17,518 bases of DNA from Clostridiales bacterium (GCA_031277155.1 JAITMW010000022.1:1-17518); one strand, 5' to 3'. Shown: positions 6,982-15,450, counted from the stretch's first letter. Notes: a model not told the origin generated them from the letters alone. Translations and numbers: made by a program.

Positions 6982-7730
6982 CACGCCTCACCCCCTTCGT
7001 CCTTATACACACCTAGCGGGAAATAGGGCATCATGGTGTCTTTCACAAAGCCCATGGCGTCCGTCGGCGTCATATTCCAGCCAATGGGGCATGTGCCCAA
7101 AATTTCAACCATAGAAAAGCCTTTGCCCTGGGCCTGATATTGAAACGCCTTTTTCACGGCCCTTTTGGCCTTGTTAAGATGGGGAACATCATGGCTGGCA
7201 ACCCTCTCGATATATGTGGTGGAAGGGATTTGCGACAGCAGCTCGCTTACCAAAAGGGGCTTGCCTGTCAATGCCTCCACCCGGCCAAGGGGGCTGGTGC
7301 TGGTTTTCATGTCAATCAGCGTCGTGGGCGCCATTTGGCCGCCCGTCATGCCATAAATGGCGTTGTTGACAAAAATCACGGTGATATTGTCGCCCCGATG
7401 GGCCGCATGGACGATTTCCGCCGTGCCGATGGCGGCCAAATCCCCGTCGCCCTGATATGTAAAGACTATTTTATCGGGATTGGTGCGCTTTAGGCCGGTG
7501 GCCACAGCCGGCGCGCGGCCATGGCTGGCCTGTATGCCGTCGCAATTGAAAAAGTCGTATGCCATAACAGAGCATCCAACAGGAGATATTACAATTGTGC
7601 GCTCCAGCAGGTCCAGCTCTACAAGGCTTTCGGCTATCAGCTTGTGAATTATGCCGTGGGTACAGCCCGGACAGTATGAAAGCTGGGTCTCGGAAAGCCC
7701 GCGGCTTTTTTCATATACAATTTTTGACAT
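6981..7730 (-). CDS. 2-oxoacid:ferredoxin oxidoreductase, beta (TPP-binding) subunit
   Basis: A 249-residue subunit that binds thiamine pyrophosphate and decarboxylates the 2-oxoacid. YCPGC at 19-23 is the family's N-terminal motif. The TPP/Mg site is GDGDLAAIGTAE (94-105) ending in VNN (121-123), followed by YGMTGGQMAPT. The chosen ATG at 7730 lies four bases after the alpha stop, with GGGGAGG at the end of the alpha gene as ribosome site. A GTG at 7742 is an alternative start but directly abuts that site. The gene overlaps the gamma gene by one base. Confidence 0.93.
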   Translation of the reverse strand: MSKIVYEKSRGLSETQLSYCPGCTHGIIHKLIAESLVELDLLERTIVISPVGCSVMAYDFFNCDGIQASHGRAPAVATGLKRTNPDKIVFTYQGDGDLAAIGTAEIVHAAHRGDNITVIFVNNAIYGMTGGQMAPTTLIDMKTSTSPLGRVEALTGKPLLVSELLSQIPSTTYIERVASHDVPHLNKAKRAVKKAFQYQAQGKGFSMVEILGTCPIGWNMTPTDAMGFVKDTMMPYFPLGVYKDEGGEA

Positions 7731-7734
7731 AGCC

Positions 7735-8790
7735 TTAAGCACCTCCCCTTACAATTTTTTCCGCCGCATCGGCAATTTCGGCAGGCTCGAAAATTGCGCC
7801 GCCGCAACGCCCGTAAAAATGCACGGGCAGCCTTCCGGCCACACCAATTTTCACATCATCCAGCATCTGGCCCATTGAAAGCTCGCAGACCAGAATATTT
7901 TTGACGCTGGACGGCAAATTTTGGAAGACGTCATAAGGATATGGCCACAGCGTGATGGGGCGTATCAGCCCCGCCTTTATGCCGCGGGCAGCAAGCTCGT
8001 CCACGGCATTGACGGCCACACGCGAAGGCGCGCCATATGCCACTATGGCAATTTCGTCGCCGTCTTTTACGCGATTGTCAACCATGGTCTCGTTTTTCTT
8101 GATTTCTTGATATCGCGCAAAACGCTCTTTGTTCATTTGCTCCAAGCCCTCGGCGCTAAGGTTAAGGGAATTCACGATATTTCTGGGACGCTTGCCGCTG
8201 TTGCCGTCTGTGGCCCAGGATTTATCGACATTGATGGCCGCCCTGGGCTCTATCACGCAAGGCTCCATCATCTGGCCCAACATACCATCGGCCACCATTT
8301 GCACAGGCGTACGATATAGGTCGGCCACGTCAAAGGCTTTGAAAATCAGGTCTATGGCCTCTTGCACGGAAAAGGGCGCATACACGGGGGTGTAATAATC
8401 GCCGTTGCCGCCGCCGCGGGTCATTTGGAAATAATCCCCCTGGGCAGGCAAAATGCCGCCAAGGCCGGGGCCGCTGCGCGAGACATTTACGATGACGCAG
8501 GGCAAATTTGCCCCGGCCAGATATGACATGCCCTCTTGCTTCAGGGCGATGCCCGGCGAGGACGAGCTTGTCATAACGCGCACGCCCGACGCCGACGCGC
8601 CATAGCACATATTGATAGCGCCTATTTCGCTTTCTGCCTGAACAAAGGCGCCGCCGGCCTTGACCATATTAAGTGACATATATTCGGGAATTTCGTTTTG
8701 AGGTGTGATGGGATAGCCGAAAAACGCCTTGCATCCGGCCACGATGGCGGCCTCGCATATTGCCTCATTCCCCTTCATTAGTATTTTCAT
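7735..8790 (-). CDS. vorB: 2-oxoacid:ferredoxin oxidoreductase, alpha subunit (VorB-type)
   Basis: A 351-residue subunit with the pyrimidine-binding and transketolase C-terminal-like domains. Family landmarks are MKGNEA at the start, GYPITPQNEIPEYM (25-38), QAESEIGAIN (51-60), TSSSSPGIALKQEG (74-87) and GPGLGG near 110. This sequence type is usually named VorB, for 3-methyl-2-oxobutanoate (2-ketoisovalerate):ferredoxin oxidoreductase. The reaction is 2-oxoacid plus CoA plus oxidised ferredoxin to acyl-CoA, CO2 and reduced ferredoxin. 2-Oxoglutarate relatives look similar, but the neighbouring leucine dehydrogenase, Ptb and Buk favour branched-chain substrates (inference). The ATG overlaps the delta stop as ATGA. 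Confidence 0.93.
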   Translation of the reverse strand: MKILMKGNEAICEAAIVAGCKAFFGYPITPQNEIPEYMSLNMVKAGGAFVQAESEIGAINMCYGASASGVRVMTSSSSPGIALKQEGMSYLAGANLPCVIVNVSRSGPGLGGILPAQGDYFQMTRGGGNGDYYTPVYAPFSVQEAIDLIFKAFDVADLYRTPVQMVADGMLGQMMEPCVIEPRAAINVDKSWATDGNSGKRPRNIVNSLNLSAEGLEQMNKERFARYQEIKKNETMVDNRVKDGDEIAIVAYGAPSRVAVNAVDELAARGIKAGLIRPITLWPYPYDVFQNLPSSVKNILVCELSMGQMLDDVKIGVAGRLPVHFYGRCGGAIFEPAEIADAAEKIVRGGA

Positions 8791-9050
8791 GAGATATCAC
8801 GCTCCACTTTAATCACAGAATCCGGACAGATGCGGGCGCATATGCCGCAGGCGGTGCAGGCGTCAATGTCCATGCACACAATGGGATTATATCCCTTGCC
8901 GTTCACCCTCTCAAGGTCCAGTTTTAAGATGTTTTTGGGGCACGCCCACACGCACAGGTCACAGCCCTTGCACATATTTTCGTCAAATGTAAGCCTGTGC
9001 TTGGCCGCGTATTCCACAATAAGCGGGGCGGTTTTTGCTGTAAAAACCAT
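8787..9050 (-). CDS. 2-oxoacid:ferredoxin oxidoreductase, delta subunit (2x[4Fe-4S])
   Basis: An 87-residue ferredoxin-like subunit. Two CxxCxxCxxxCP clusters are complete: Cys27/30/33/37 and Cys65/68/71/75. They carry electrons from the TPP site to free ferredoxin. An N-terminal extension of about 25 residues precedes the first cluster, as is usual for delta subunits of this complex. AAGGAGG lies just upstream of the ATG. It is the first gene of the delta-alpha-beta-gamma set. All junctions after it overlap or nearly touch, implying equal expression. Confidence 0.93.
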   Translation of the reverse strand: MVFTAKTAPLIVEYAAKHRLTFDENMCKGCDLCVWACPKNILKLDLERVNGKGYNPIVCMDIDACTACGICARICPDSVIKVERDIS

Positions 9051-9066
9051 GTTGTTCCTCCTTTAT

Positions 9067-9264
9067 CTATCTTCTTTTTATAAACGCGATGATGCCCAAA
9101 ATCAAGCCCAGCAAGCCGAAGGCGACATAATAATGCTGGGTGGTTAATTCAATTTGGGGCAGCAGCGGTTGAAACACATTTATTATGGCGGCGTCGGCGC
9201 CAAAAAGCGACAAAACCCATGCCGCCAGCACGCCGCCTAAAATGCTGAAAAGTATTACAAACAT
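9067..9264 (-). CDS. Small hypothetical membrane protein
   Basis: 65 residues with two hydrophobic helices (about 2-22 and 45-62) joined by a short polar loop and ending in IKRR. The start is the ATG at 9264, six bases after AGGAGG that overlaps the methyltransferase stop. A longer reading with a basic N-terminus exists in the same frame but lacks a ribosome site. It lies 16 bases before the ferredoxin subunit gene, so it is in the same operon. No family is recognised. A role in anchoring or assembling the oxidoreductase is only a guess. Confidence 0.7.
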   Translation of the reverse strand: MFVILFSILGGVLAAWVLSLFGADAAIINVFQPLLPQIELTTQHYYVAFGLLGLILGIIAFIKRR

Positions 9265-9274
9265 TGGCTTCCTC

Positions 9275-9883
9275 CTAATTGCCGATTTTCCTTGCAATTA
9301 TGCTCTCATAGCCGCGTTTATGCAGCTTGCCGCCGCGGCTGTCCTCGATGATGCCTTCAAAGTGGTGCAAAATCTCCCATTTGGCATATTTGGCGGGCAG
9401 CTCGCCCACATCAAACAGCGACTTCGCAAAGGGGGCCATTTCCGGCGTGGTCGGCAGCTTGTTTGTGAAGATGCCGATGGCGTTGTGGCCGCCGATGAGG
9501 GTATGCTTCATGGCCCGCTCTAAAAACAGGTCGCGGGCGGCCTTTTCGCATAAATGAAGCACGCCGTGGGAAAGTATCACGCCATAGGTCTTCCTGAAGG
9601 CAAGTTTTGCCAAATCCTCACGGAAGAGGTTGACATTGACACCTTTGTCCGCGGCAATTTGCCTGGCTTTTTCCAGGCCGGTCCAAGAAATGTCAAAGGC
9701 ATCAACAACAAGGCCCTTTTCGGCAAGAAAAATTGCGTTGCGCCCTTCGCCGCAACCTGCATCCAACACGGTTGTGCCGCTCTCAAACAGTGCCCAATGC
9801 TCCGCAATATCAACAGTCGGCCTTTTAAAAAAGGTGCTTACAGTCTCATCGCCATATGTTTGCTCGTTTAAAGGTTTGTCCAT
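9275..9883 (-). CDS. Class I SAM-dependent methyltransferase, TehB-like
   Basis: A 202-residue cytoplasmic protein. VLDAGCGEGRNA (39-50) is the AdoMet-binding glycine loop, and AFDIS with Asp64 is the acidic residue that binds the ribose. LSHGVLH follows at motif IV. The GEGRNAIFLAEKG pattern resembles TehB/thiopurine-type methyltransferases, but the real substrate is unknown. The ATG at 9883 is chosen because AAGGAGG lies seven bases upstream, and about 17 further residues in frame upstream are rejected. It sits between the ATPase and the small membrane gene in the leucine dehydrogenase-VOR operon, a place that no known step of that pathway explains. Confidence 0.88.
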   Translation of the reverse strand: MDKPLNEQTYGDETVSTFFKRPTVDIAEHWALFESGTTVLDAGCGEGRNAIFLAEKGLVVDAFDISWTGLEKARQIAADKGVNVNLFREDLAKLAFRKTYGVILSHGVLHLCEKAARDLFLERAMKHTLIGGHNAIGIFTNKLPTTPEMAPFAKSLFDVGELPAKYAKWEILHHFEGIIEDSRGGKLHKRGYESIIARKIGN

Positions 9884-9903
9884 GTTGCAACCTCCTTGAT
9901 ACG

Positions 9904-9925
9904 GGCGGCGCAACACCGCCGCCCT
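9904..9925. repeat. Short GC-rich intergenic hairpin
   Basis: GGGCGGCG and CGCCGCCC pair around a short loop in the 41-base gap between the ATPase stop and the methyltransferase start. No T-run follows. It shares the GGGCGGC core of the palindromes at 6269 and 6361 and may be a remnant of the same element or an mRNA-stability stem. Confidence 0.5.
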
Positions 9926-10617
9926 TACTGCCAACTCTCGCGCATGGCCAGCTTTTCGAAAACCAGCACTTCTTGGGATTTTATTTCGCCCGGGGCAATG
10001 CCCTCATAGATATCCCGCCGCAGCATCGTATATCGCAGCGGCAATGCTGCACCCAAGCCCGGCATCTTCGCGGCCTCCAGCGCCGCCTGCTGGGACGCGA
10101 GAACATGCGCGGCCGTCGTGTCATGCAGCATATGGCCGTTGTTGACAAGGCCCGTCACAGCCAGCTTGCTCATGCCGTTGATTTTGCGCACAAATTCGGC
10201 CATTTTGGCGGCAGAATTGGTCTCGGGGCGAAAAAGATTGACCACGCAAAGAAATTCCACGGGCGCTGCGCCGGCTTCAATGGCACGATAGCAAAGCGCA
10301 AGCAGCTTTATGCCCGCCTCGCCGCCGGCCAAATCCAATATCACATTTTGTGCGCGCACGATGCGGGATGTGAAGGCAAAGCTGACGGCGGGCAGGTCCT
10401 GCCCCATGCTGTTTTCCAGGGCATTGCCCATAACTTCAATGCCATGGGCCGCCAGCTGCGTCTTCTTTTCCCTGCTGCGAAAATATGGGTTTATCACGTC
10501 CAAATCCGCAATTGTGATTGGCCCGCCCTGTGTCTTCGCCAGCTTCATAGCCAAATTAACGCAAAATTCCGTCTTTCCGCTGCCATAAAATCCTGAAACG
10601 ATGTAAATCCGCCCCAT
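9925..10617 (-). CDS. P-loop ATP-binding protein, CobQ/MinD/ParA-like
   Basis: A 230-residue cytoplasmic protein. Walker A is GFYGSGKT (9-16), followed by ADLDVINPYFRSRE (37-50) as a MinD-like switch region and VILDLAGG (92-99) as a Walker-B-like strand. The type resembles unassigned Clostridia ATPases placed in the CobQ/CobB/MinD/ParA nucleotide-binding group. A small hydrophobic/GTPase-like role in metal-cofactor handling would be a guess. Its ATG overlaps the stop of leucine dehydrogenase by one base (TAATG) and has no clear ribosome site, so translation is coupled to that gene. This ties it to amino-acid catabolism by position only. Confidence 0.8.
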   Translation of the reverse strand: MGRIYIVSGFYGSGKTEFCVNLAMKLAKTQGGPITIADLDVINPYFRSREKKTQLAAHGIEVMGNALENSMGQDLPAVSFAFTSRIVRAQNVILDLAGGEAGIKLLALCYRAIEAGAAPVEFLCVVNLFRPETNSAAKMAEFVRKINGMSKLAVTGLVNNGHMLHDTTAAHVLASQQAALEAAKMPGLGAALPLRYTMLRRDIYEGIAPGEIKSQEVLVFEKLAMRESWQ

Positions 10618-11702
10618 TATTTATGCGTGTAAATGCATTTAATATCGCGCATGGCCGTAATGCGCTTTTCGGCCAGCTCGTCCGCCACCTGATGTGTAAG
10701 GCGGCCCGTTTCCTTGGCAATTGTAAGGATGTCCAGCATCCTCGTGTAGATAAAATCAATATCCCTTAAAGCCGCCTCTTCAACATAGCCAAATTCGGCC
10801 CTTTCATAGGACACATTGATAACGCCGCCGGCATTTGCCAGATAATCCGGCGCGTAAATGATGCCTTTGTCTTGCAGGGCCTTGCCATGCGCCGCCGCGT
10901 CTTTAAGCACATTGTTTGCGCCGCCGCAGATGATTTTGCATTTAAATTGTGGAATGGTTTCGTCATTGACGGTGGCGCCCAGGGCACACGGCGCATATAT
11001 GTCACATTCTACGCTGTAAATTTCCTTAAGGCCAACCACCGTCGCGCCAAATTCTTTGACAATCTTGTCGATGCTCTCTTGTTTTATGTCAGAAATAATC
11101 AGCTTCGCGCCGTTATCATGCAAATACTTGCAAAGATAATAGCCCACATTGCCCACGCCCTGCACCGCCACAACCTTGCCCGTCAGGTCGTCGCTGCCGT
11201 AAACATGCTTGCAGCAAGCCAAAATGGACTTAAACACGCCCCGGGCGGTGTATGGCGATGGGTCGCCGCTTCTGCCGGGCAGGCCCACAACATGGTCGGT
11301 CTCCATATTTACATACACCATGTCCTGGGTGGATGTGCCCACATCCTCCGCTGTGATATAGCGCCCGTTAAGCCCCTCCAGATAGCGGCCAAAGGCACGC
11401 CAAAAGGCCTCGCGCTTTATGGGGTCTTTGCGCAAAGCCGCCGGGTCGCCCCATATCACCGTCTTGCCGCCGCCAAGGGCCAAACCCGCCAGCGCGCTTT
11501 TATACGTCATGCCGCGGGCCAGCCGCAGCGCGTCCTCAATGGCCTCGTCCTCGTGGGCATAATTCCAAAAGCGGCTGCCGCCCAAGGCAGGCCCCAGCAC
11601 GGTGTTATGGATGGCCGTGATGGCCTTTAGCCCCGTGCTTTTGTCGTGGAAGAAGCATAGCTGCTCATAGCCATATTTTTCCATGTAGCCAAATTTGTTC
11701 AT
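10617..11702 (-). CDS. Leucine (branched-chain amino acid) dehydrogenase
   Basis: Deaminates leucine, valine and isoleucine to their 2-oxoacids with NAD+ (family knowledge). The 361 residues match leucine dehydrogenases in length and motifs: GPALGGSR (37-44), LARGMTYKSA with substrate-binding Lys68, LGGGKTVIWGDP with catalytic Lys80, ITAEDVGT (116-123) and the NAD-binding loop QGVGNVG (181-187). The start has AGGAGG seven bases upstream. It heads the ATPase-methyltransferase-VOR series on this strand, supplying the oxoacids that VOR consumes. A 207-base gap with a repeat element separates it from the upstream gene, so it may have its own promoter, though I see no convincing -35/-10 pair. Confidence 0.95.
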   Translation of the reverse strand: MNKFGYMEKYGYEQLCFFHDKSTGLKAITAIHNTVLGPALGGSRFWNYAHEDEAIEDALRLARGMTYKSALAGLALGGGKTVIWGDPAALRKDPIKREAFWRAFGRYLEGLNGRYITAEDVGTSTQDMVYVNMETDHVVGLPGRSGDPSPYTARGVFKSILACCKHVYGSDDLTGKVVAVQGVGNVGYYLCKYLHDNGAKLIISDIKQESIDKIVKEFGATVVGLKEIYSVECDIYAPCALGATVNDETIPQFKCKIICGGANNVLKDAAAHGKALQDKGIIYAPDYLANAGGVINVSYERAEFGYVEEAALRDIDFIYTRMLDILTIAKETGRLTHQVADELAEKRITAMRDIKCIYTHK

Positions 11703-11760
11703 TTCAAATCCTCCTAATCAAATATATTGTTGTGAAACATTGTTTCTGCTAATTGTTGAA

Positions 11761-11870
11761 TTGTCATCCTGCCCTTCTTTGTCATCCGTACCCTTCTTTG
11801 TCATCCTGAGCGAAGCGAAGGATCTATAGATTCTTCGCCAAGCCGCCAAGAGCGGCGGCTCAGAATGACA
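11761..11870. repeat. GTCATCCTGAGCG intergenic repeat with tandem partial copies
   Basis: GTCATCCTGAGCG (11800-11812) with GAAGCGAAGGATCT is matched in inverse by GGCTCAGAATGAC (11857-11869), enclosing AGATTCTTCGC and a perfect GCCGCC/GGCGGC type stem. Just before it the unit TTGTCATCC..CCCTTCT of 18-19 bases occurs twice more (from about 11761 and 11780). This is a known kind of dispersed intergenic repeat. It fills the gap between the repeat-rich secreted protein and leucine dehydrogenase. Confidence 0.75.
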
Positions 11871-11909
11871 GCTTGGGCGCTGTGCTTATCCTAACCCTGG
11901 TTGGCGCAG

Positions 11910-14900
11910 TTACTCGGGGACGAAAACAGCCGTGAGGGAGACATCACCGGCAGGCATTTCAAAGCCAATCCCTAACTGAGTAGGGTTAATCGAAATATTG
12001 CCGGAAAGCACCTCCCAATGACTAAATACATATCCGGAGTTTGGGTTGGCCTGCAAAGTAACCGCTTCGCCCTGAAGTATATTGGTATGGTGACTCGCGC
12101 TAACTGTACCTGCATGACTGGGGCTTACATTAACGTTTACCGTAAAGGTTTGCATTTGCCTGAAAATAGCCCGTACAGTAACATCCCCTGCCGACATTTG
12201 GAAGGATGCCCCAGAGTTTTGCGGGTTTTGAAGAGTGATGCCTCCGGATACCACTTCCCAGCGGTCAAATTCAAAGCCGGTGTTTGCGTTGGCTTGCAAA
12301 TTAACCCAGCCGCCCTGGGTCACATTGGTATTGGGGCTTGCGGTGGCCGTACCCGCCTGACTGTCATTTGCGCTAACGTTTACTGTAAAGGTTTGTATCT
12401 GTCTGAAAACAGCCCGCACGGACACGTTGCTCACCGGCATTTGGAAGGATGCCCATGGGTTTTGCGGGTCTGACAGGGTGATGGCGCCGGATACTACTTC
12501 CCAACGGTCAAATTCAAAGCCGGTGTTTGGCATGGCATTTAGATTAACCCAGTCGGCCTGATGCACATTGGTATTGGGGCTTGCGGTGGCAGTACCCGCC
12601 TGATTATTATTTACACTAACGCTTACCGTAAAGGTTTGTATTTGCCTGAAAACAGCCCGCACGGACACAGCGCCCGACGGCATTTGGAAGCTGGTTGAGG
12701 CAGCGGTGGTATTTTGTATACTGGCCGTGCCTGACACAACTTCCCAGCGGTCAAATTCAAAGCCGGTGTTTGCGTTGGCTTGCAAATTAACCCAAGCCCC
12801 TTGCGTCACATTGGATGCGGGATTGGCCGTAGCACTGCCCCACTGCGAATTATTCACGCTTACGGTCACAGACTGCCCCTGCGCTTGGCCCGCTTGCCTA
12901 AATACGGCCCGCACGGACACGGCGCCGGTTGGCATGGAAAAGCCTGTTGAAGCCGCCGCGGTATTTTGAATATTGGCCGTGCCGGAGACCACTTCCCAAC
13001 GGTCAAACTCAAAGCCCGTATTTGGATTGGCTTGCAAATTAACCCAGCTGCCCTGCGTCACATTGGAATTTGGACTTGCGGTGGCCGTTCCCCACTGCGA
13101 GTTATTCACGCTGACGGTCACGCTGCCTGTCTGCCCTGGACCCGCCTGCCTAAACACGGCCCGCACGGACACATTGCCCGTGGGCATGGAAAATCCTGTT
13201 GAGGCAGAGCCGATATTTTGTATACCGGCCGTGCCGGAGACCACTTCCCAACGCTCGAACTCAAAGCCGATGCTTGGGTCGGCCTGTAATGACACCCAAC
13301 TGCCCTGGGTCACATTGGTATCGGGGCTTGCGGTGGCCGTACCCCACCCGAAATTATTCACGCTTACGGTGACATTGCCCGTCTGCTCGGTTTGCCTGAA
13401 CACCGCCCGCACATGCACATCATTCGTAGGCATGGTGAAGGCCGCCGTGGTGCCGGATTGGTTGCGGAAGCTGATGCCGCCGGAGACCACTTCCCAGCGC
13501 TCGAACGCAAAGCCGGAATTTGCCTGGGCGTTAAGGGCAACGCCCTGACCGGGACGCGTGGATGTGGGGTTTGATGCCGCCCAGCCCGCATTTGCCGGAC
13601 TTGTGGACACTTGGATGTTAAATGTCATGTCGTCTTGGGCCGTTCTGTTGCGGAAGCGGCCAAGGCCCGCGTCCCAGATTGGCACTGGCCTGTTAAATGC
13701 GTGGGTGCGCGGCGCAACAGGAGAATCGGCCTCTCTCCAAGTCCTGCTTGCGTTCCAATTCCACGAGCCGCCCTGGGAGCGCAAATCCGCGTCAGAAATC
13801 ATAAACCATCTGTATAAAACCAGCGGGAAGCCATTGGTTACTTGGCGATTCCACGTTGGGTCTATATGATACCAATTGTTATTCAATCTCACCATATTCC
13901 AGGCGTGCAGACCTATATTCGTAGGGCCGTAAACATAAATTGCCCTGATGCCAAATGGCTCCAGCAGGTATATCAGCGCATCGGCATAGCCCGCGCACAC
14001 CGTGGTTCTGTGGACAAGGGCAGACCATGCAAATTGATGCTCGCTGGGATATCTGACATGGCGGAAATTGGGGTTCCAGCCGCTTCCCGTTCTTTCCAGG
14101 CGTTCGCGGCTCCAGACGTCGTTATTGTACGAAACATTGTAAACAAGCCAGTTGTGCGCGGCGCGTATAATTTCAAAATCGCTCATGCCGGGCCTGATAA
14201 TTTGCGCGACAATTCTGTCACGCTCCGCAAGCATTTCCCTGTATGTAGCTTCGGACATTCGGCGTCCCACCGCGTTAAAATAATATCCTCCGGCAAGATG
14301 ACGGCGGAAGGTGGGGTGCCAGTCTCCCAGATAGTCGTCGGCGGAAGGGTCCAAAAAGGCAGAGCCTATGATATATTCATCTTCCGCGTCTTCCCAAAGA
14401 GGCACATCGGCTATTTCAATATTGTCAAAATCAAATTCAAAATTTATGGGTGTGGATGTGGTTCTGATAATCACATTCCTGTTTTCATTATCCCAATCCA
14501 CCTCCGCGCCATAAGCCTCGGAAATAAAGCGTATGGGCACCAGCGTGCGGCCGGTTTCTGCCACGATAAAGGGCGCGGCGTCCAGATAATGCGGCTGGCC
14601 GCTTACAAAGGCCCTTTCGCTGCCAATGTCAAGGACAATGCGCGGTTGATAGGGATGGGTGGCTGTGATGCGCCGCTGCTCACCGTCCCATTCGATGTCC
14701 GCGCCAAAGGCCTCGAAGATGGCGCGAAAGGGCACCATAGTGCGGTCGTTGACGATGACGGGCGGCTGGTCAAATTCCATCCGCTGGCCGTTAAAAAACA
14801 CAAAAATATCGGGCAGCCAAGGACTGTTTGCCAAAACATTGCCGGGCAGCGAAACCATCGTAAGCATCAACGCGAAAGCCAAAAATCTTTTACATAGGCG

Positions 14901-14915
14901 TTTGATTTGTTTCAT
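11910..14915 (-). CDS. Secreted transglutaminase-like protein with stalk domain and InlB-like repeats
   Basis: 1001 residues. A signal peptide (1-29, basic start, hydrophobic core, likely cut after VLA) is followed by two copper-amine-oxidase N-terminal-type stalk units (about 38-152), each with the pattern RTMVPFRAIFEAFGADIEWD or RTLVPIRFISEAYGAEVDWD. A transglutaminase-like domain follows, with Cys307 in TTVCAGYADA, His337 in LHAWNMV and Asp352 in WYHIDPTW as a complete triad. From about 430 to the end come seven repeats of about 80 residues resembling divergent InlB B-repeats (GFEFDRWEVVSG, VSVRAVFRQ). No LPXTG or other anchor is seen. The ATG has GGGGG about eight bases upstream and overlaps the preceding gene by 26 bases. 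It probably acts at the cell surface, perhaps as a protease or cross-linker (inference). Confidence 0.9.
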   Translation of the reverse strand: MKQIKRLCKRFLAFALMLTMVSLPGNVLANSPWLPDIFVFFNGQRMEFDQPPVIVNDRTMVPFRAIFEAFGADIEWDGEQRRITATHPYQPRIVLDIGSERAFVSGQPHYLDAAPFIVAETGRTLVPIRFISEAYGAEVDWDNENRNVIIRTTSTPINFEFDFDNIEIADVPLWEDAEDEYIIGSAFLDPSADDYLGDWHPTFRRHLAGGYYFNAVGRRMSEATYREMLAERDRIVAQIIRPGMSDFEIIRAAHNWLVYNVSYNNDVWSRERLERTGSGWNPNFRHVRYPSEHQFAWSALVHRTTVCAGYADALIYLLEPFGIRAIYVYGPTNIGLHAWNMVRLNNNWYHIDPTWNRQVTNGFPLVLYRWFMISDADLRSQGGSWNWNASRTWREADSPVAPRTHAFNRPVPIWDAGLGRFRNRTAQDDMTFNIQVSTSPANAGWAASNPTSTRPGQGVALNAQANSGFAFERWEVVSGGISFRNQSGTTAAFTMPTNDVHVRAVFRQTEQTGNVTVSVNNFGWGTATASPDTNVTQGSWVSLQADPSIGFEFERWEVVSGTAGIQNIGSASTGFSMPTGNVSVRAVFRQAGPGQTGSVTVSVNNSQWGTATASPNSNVTQGSWVNLQANPNTGFEFDRWEVVSGTANIQNTAAASTGFSMPTGAVSVRAVFRQAGQAQGQSVTVSVNNSQWGSATANPASNVTQGAWVNLQANANTGFEFDRWEVVSGTASIQNTTAASTSFQMPSGAVSVRAVFRQIQTFTVSVSVNNNQAGTATASPNTNVHQADWVNLNAMPNTGFEFDRWEVVSGAITLSDPQNPWASFQMPVSNVSVRAVFRQIQTFTVNVSANDSQAGTATASPNTNVTQGGWVNLQANANTGFEFDRWEVVSGGITLQNPQNSGASFQMSAGDVTVRAIFRQMQTFTVNVNVSPSHAGTVSASHHTNILQGEAVTLQANPNSGYVFSHWEVLSGNISINPTQLGIGFEMPAGDVSLTAVFVPE
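11913..13628 (-). repeat. Seven tandem ~240-bp coding repeats
   Basis: The C-terminal half of the secreted protein gene is an array of seven units of about 80 codons. Units 2-6 are most alike; for example the codons for FEFDRWEVVSG recur with few changes. The first and last are most diverged. Such arrays can gain or lose units by recombination. Confidence 0.85.
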
Positions 14916-15450
14916 GTGGAACCCCCTTTTTTATCGAAATTTTGCGCGTGATATAAAAGGCCAGCAGCACAGCAAATGCCGCCAAAGACAGCAGCGAAAC
15001 GCCGCCAAGGGCGAAAATCCCTATGACGCCTCCGAAGATGGTGCCAAACATGTCCGTGCCCCAGACAAAAATGCCGCCGCCGTCCCAAGGCTCAAATTCT
15101 ATGAGATAGCTGCCCGGCAAAAGGTCAACAACAGCAACAGCCCTGCCGTGGGCACCGCCAATTTGATAGGTAGAGGTTACAGACGGGGCGCGGCTTGTCA
15201 CCTGCTCTCCCGTTGCAATGTTGGTGAATGTAAATTCGTGCGATGCAAGCATGGGCGGCAATCTATATTCCAGAAAAATCTGATGCGGGCGGTCTTCTTC
15301 GATATGTACCGTGGTGCCGCTGACAAGCTGCTGGCGCGGCTCGTTTAATGTGGGGCTATGGATAAAGGAAGTAAAAAACACTACGGAAGCAACAAAAAGA
15401 ACGAGGGTAAGTCCGCCTGTGACAAATATCCATATTCCCAACTTTTTCAT
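14890..15450 (-). CDS. Hypothetical membrane-anchored protein
   Basis: 186 residues, family not recognised. An N-terminal helix (about 7-29) is followed by a polar, probably extracytoplasmic region (30-125) rich in beta-type sequence, with PGSYLIEFEPWDGGG at its end. A second long hydrophobic segment (about 133-167) and a basic tail ITRKISIKKG follow. The start has GGAAGGAG upstream. Its end overlaps the start of the secreted transglutaminase-like gene by 26 bases and it begins 30 bases after buk, so it is in one operon with both. It may be a partner of the secreted protein (inference from position only). Confidence 0.8.
   Translation of the reverse strand: MKKLGIWIFVTGGLTLVLFVASVVFFTSFIHSPTLNEPRQQLVSGTTVHIEEDRPHQIFLEYRLPPMLASHEFTFTNIATGEQVTSRAPSVTSTYQIGGAHGRAVAVVDLLPGSYLIEFEPWDGGGIFVWGTDMFGTIFGGVIGIFALGGVSLLSLAAFAVLLAFYITRKISIKKGVPHETNQTPM

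Noticed and set aside
10872..11630. 252-residue open frame on the + strand
   Set aside because: Antisense to leucine dehydrogenase with its catalytic lysines and NAD loop. No domain is visible.
11913..13628. Tandem array as a CRISPR or satellite
   Set aside because: The units are about 240 bp, remain in one reading frame and code for a known repeat domain type.
13842..14897. 351-residue open frame on the + strand
   Set aside because: It lies opposite the stalk and transglutaminase part of the secreted protein, whose signal peptide and catalytic triad prove the other strand. No motif is present in this frame.
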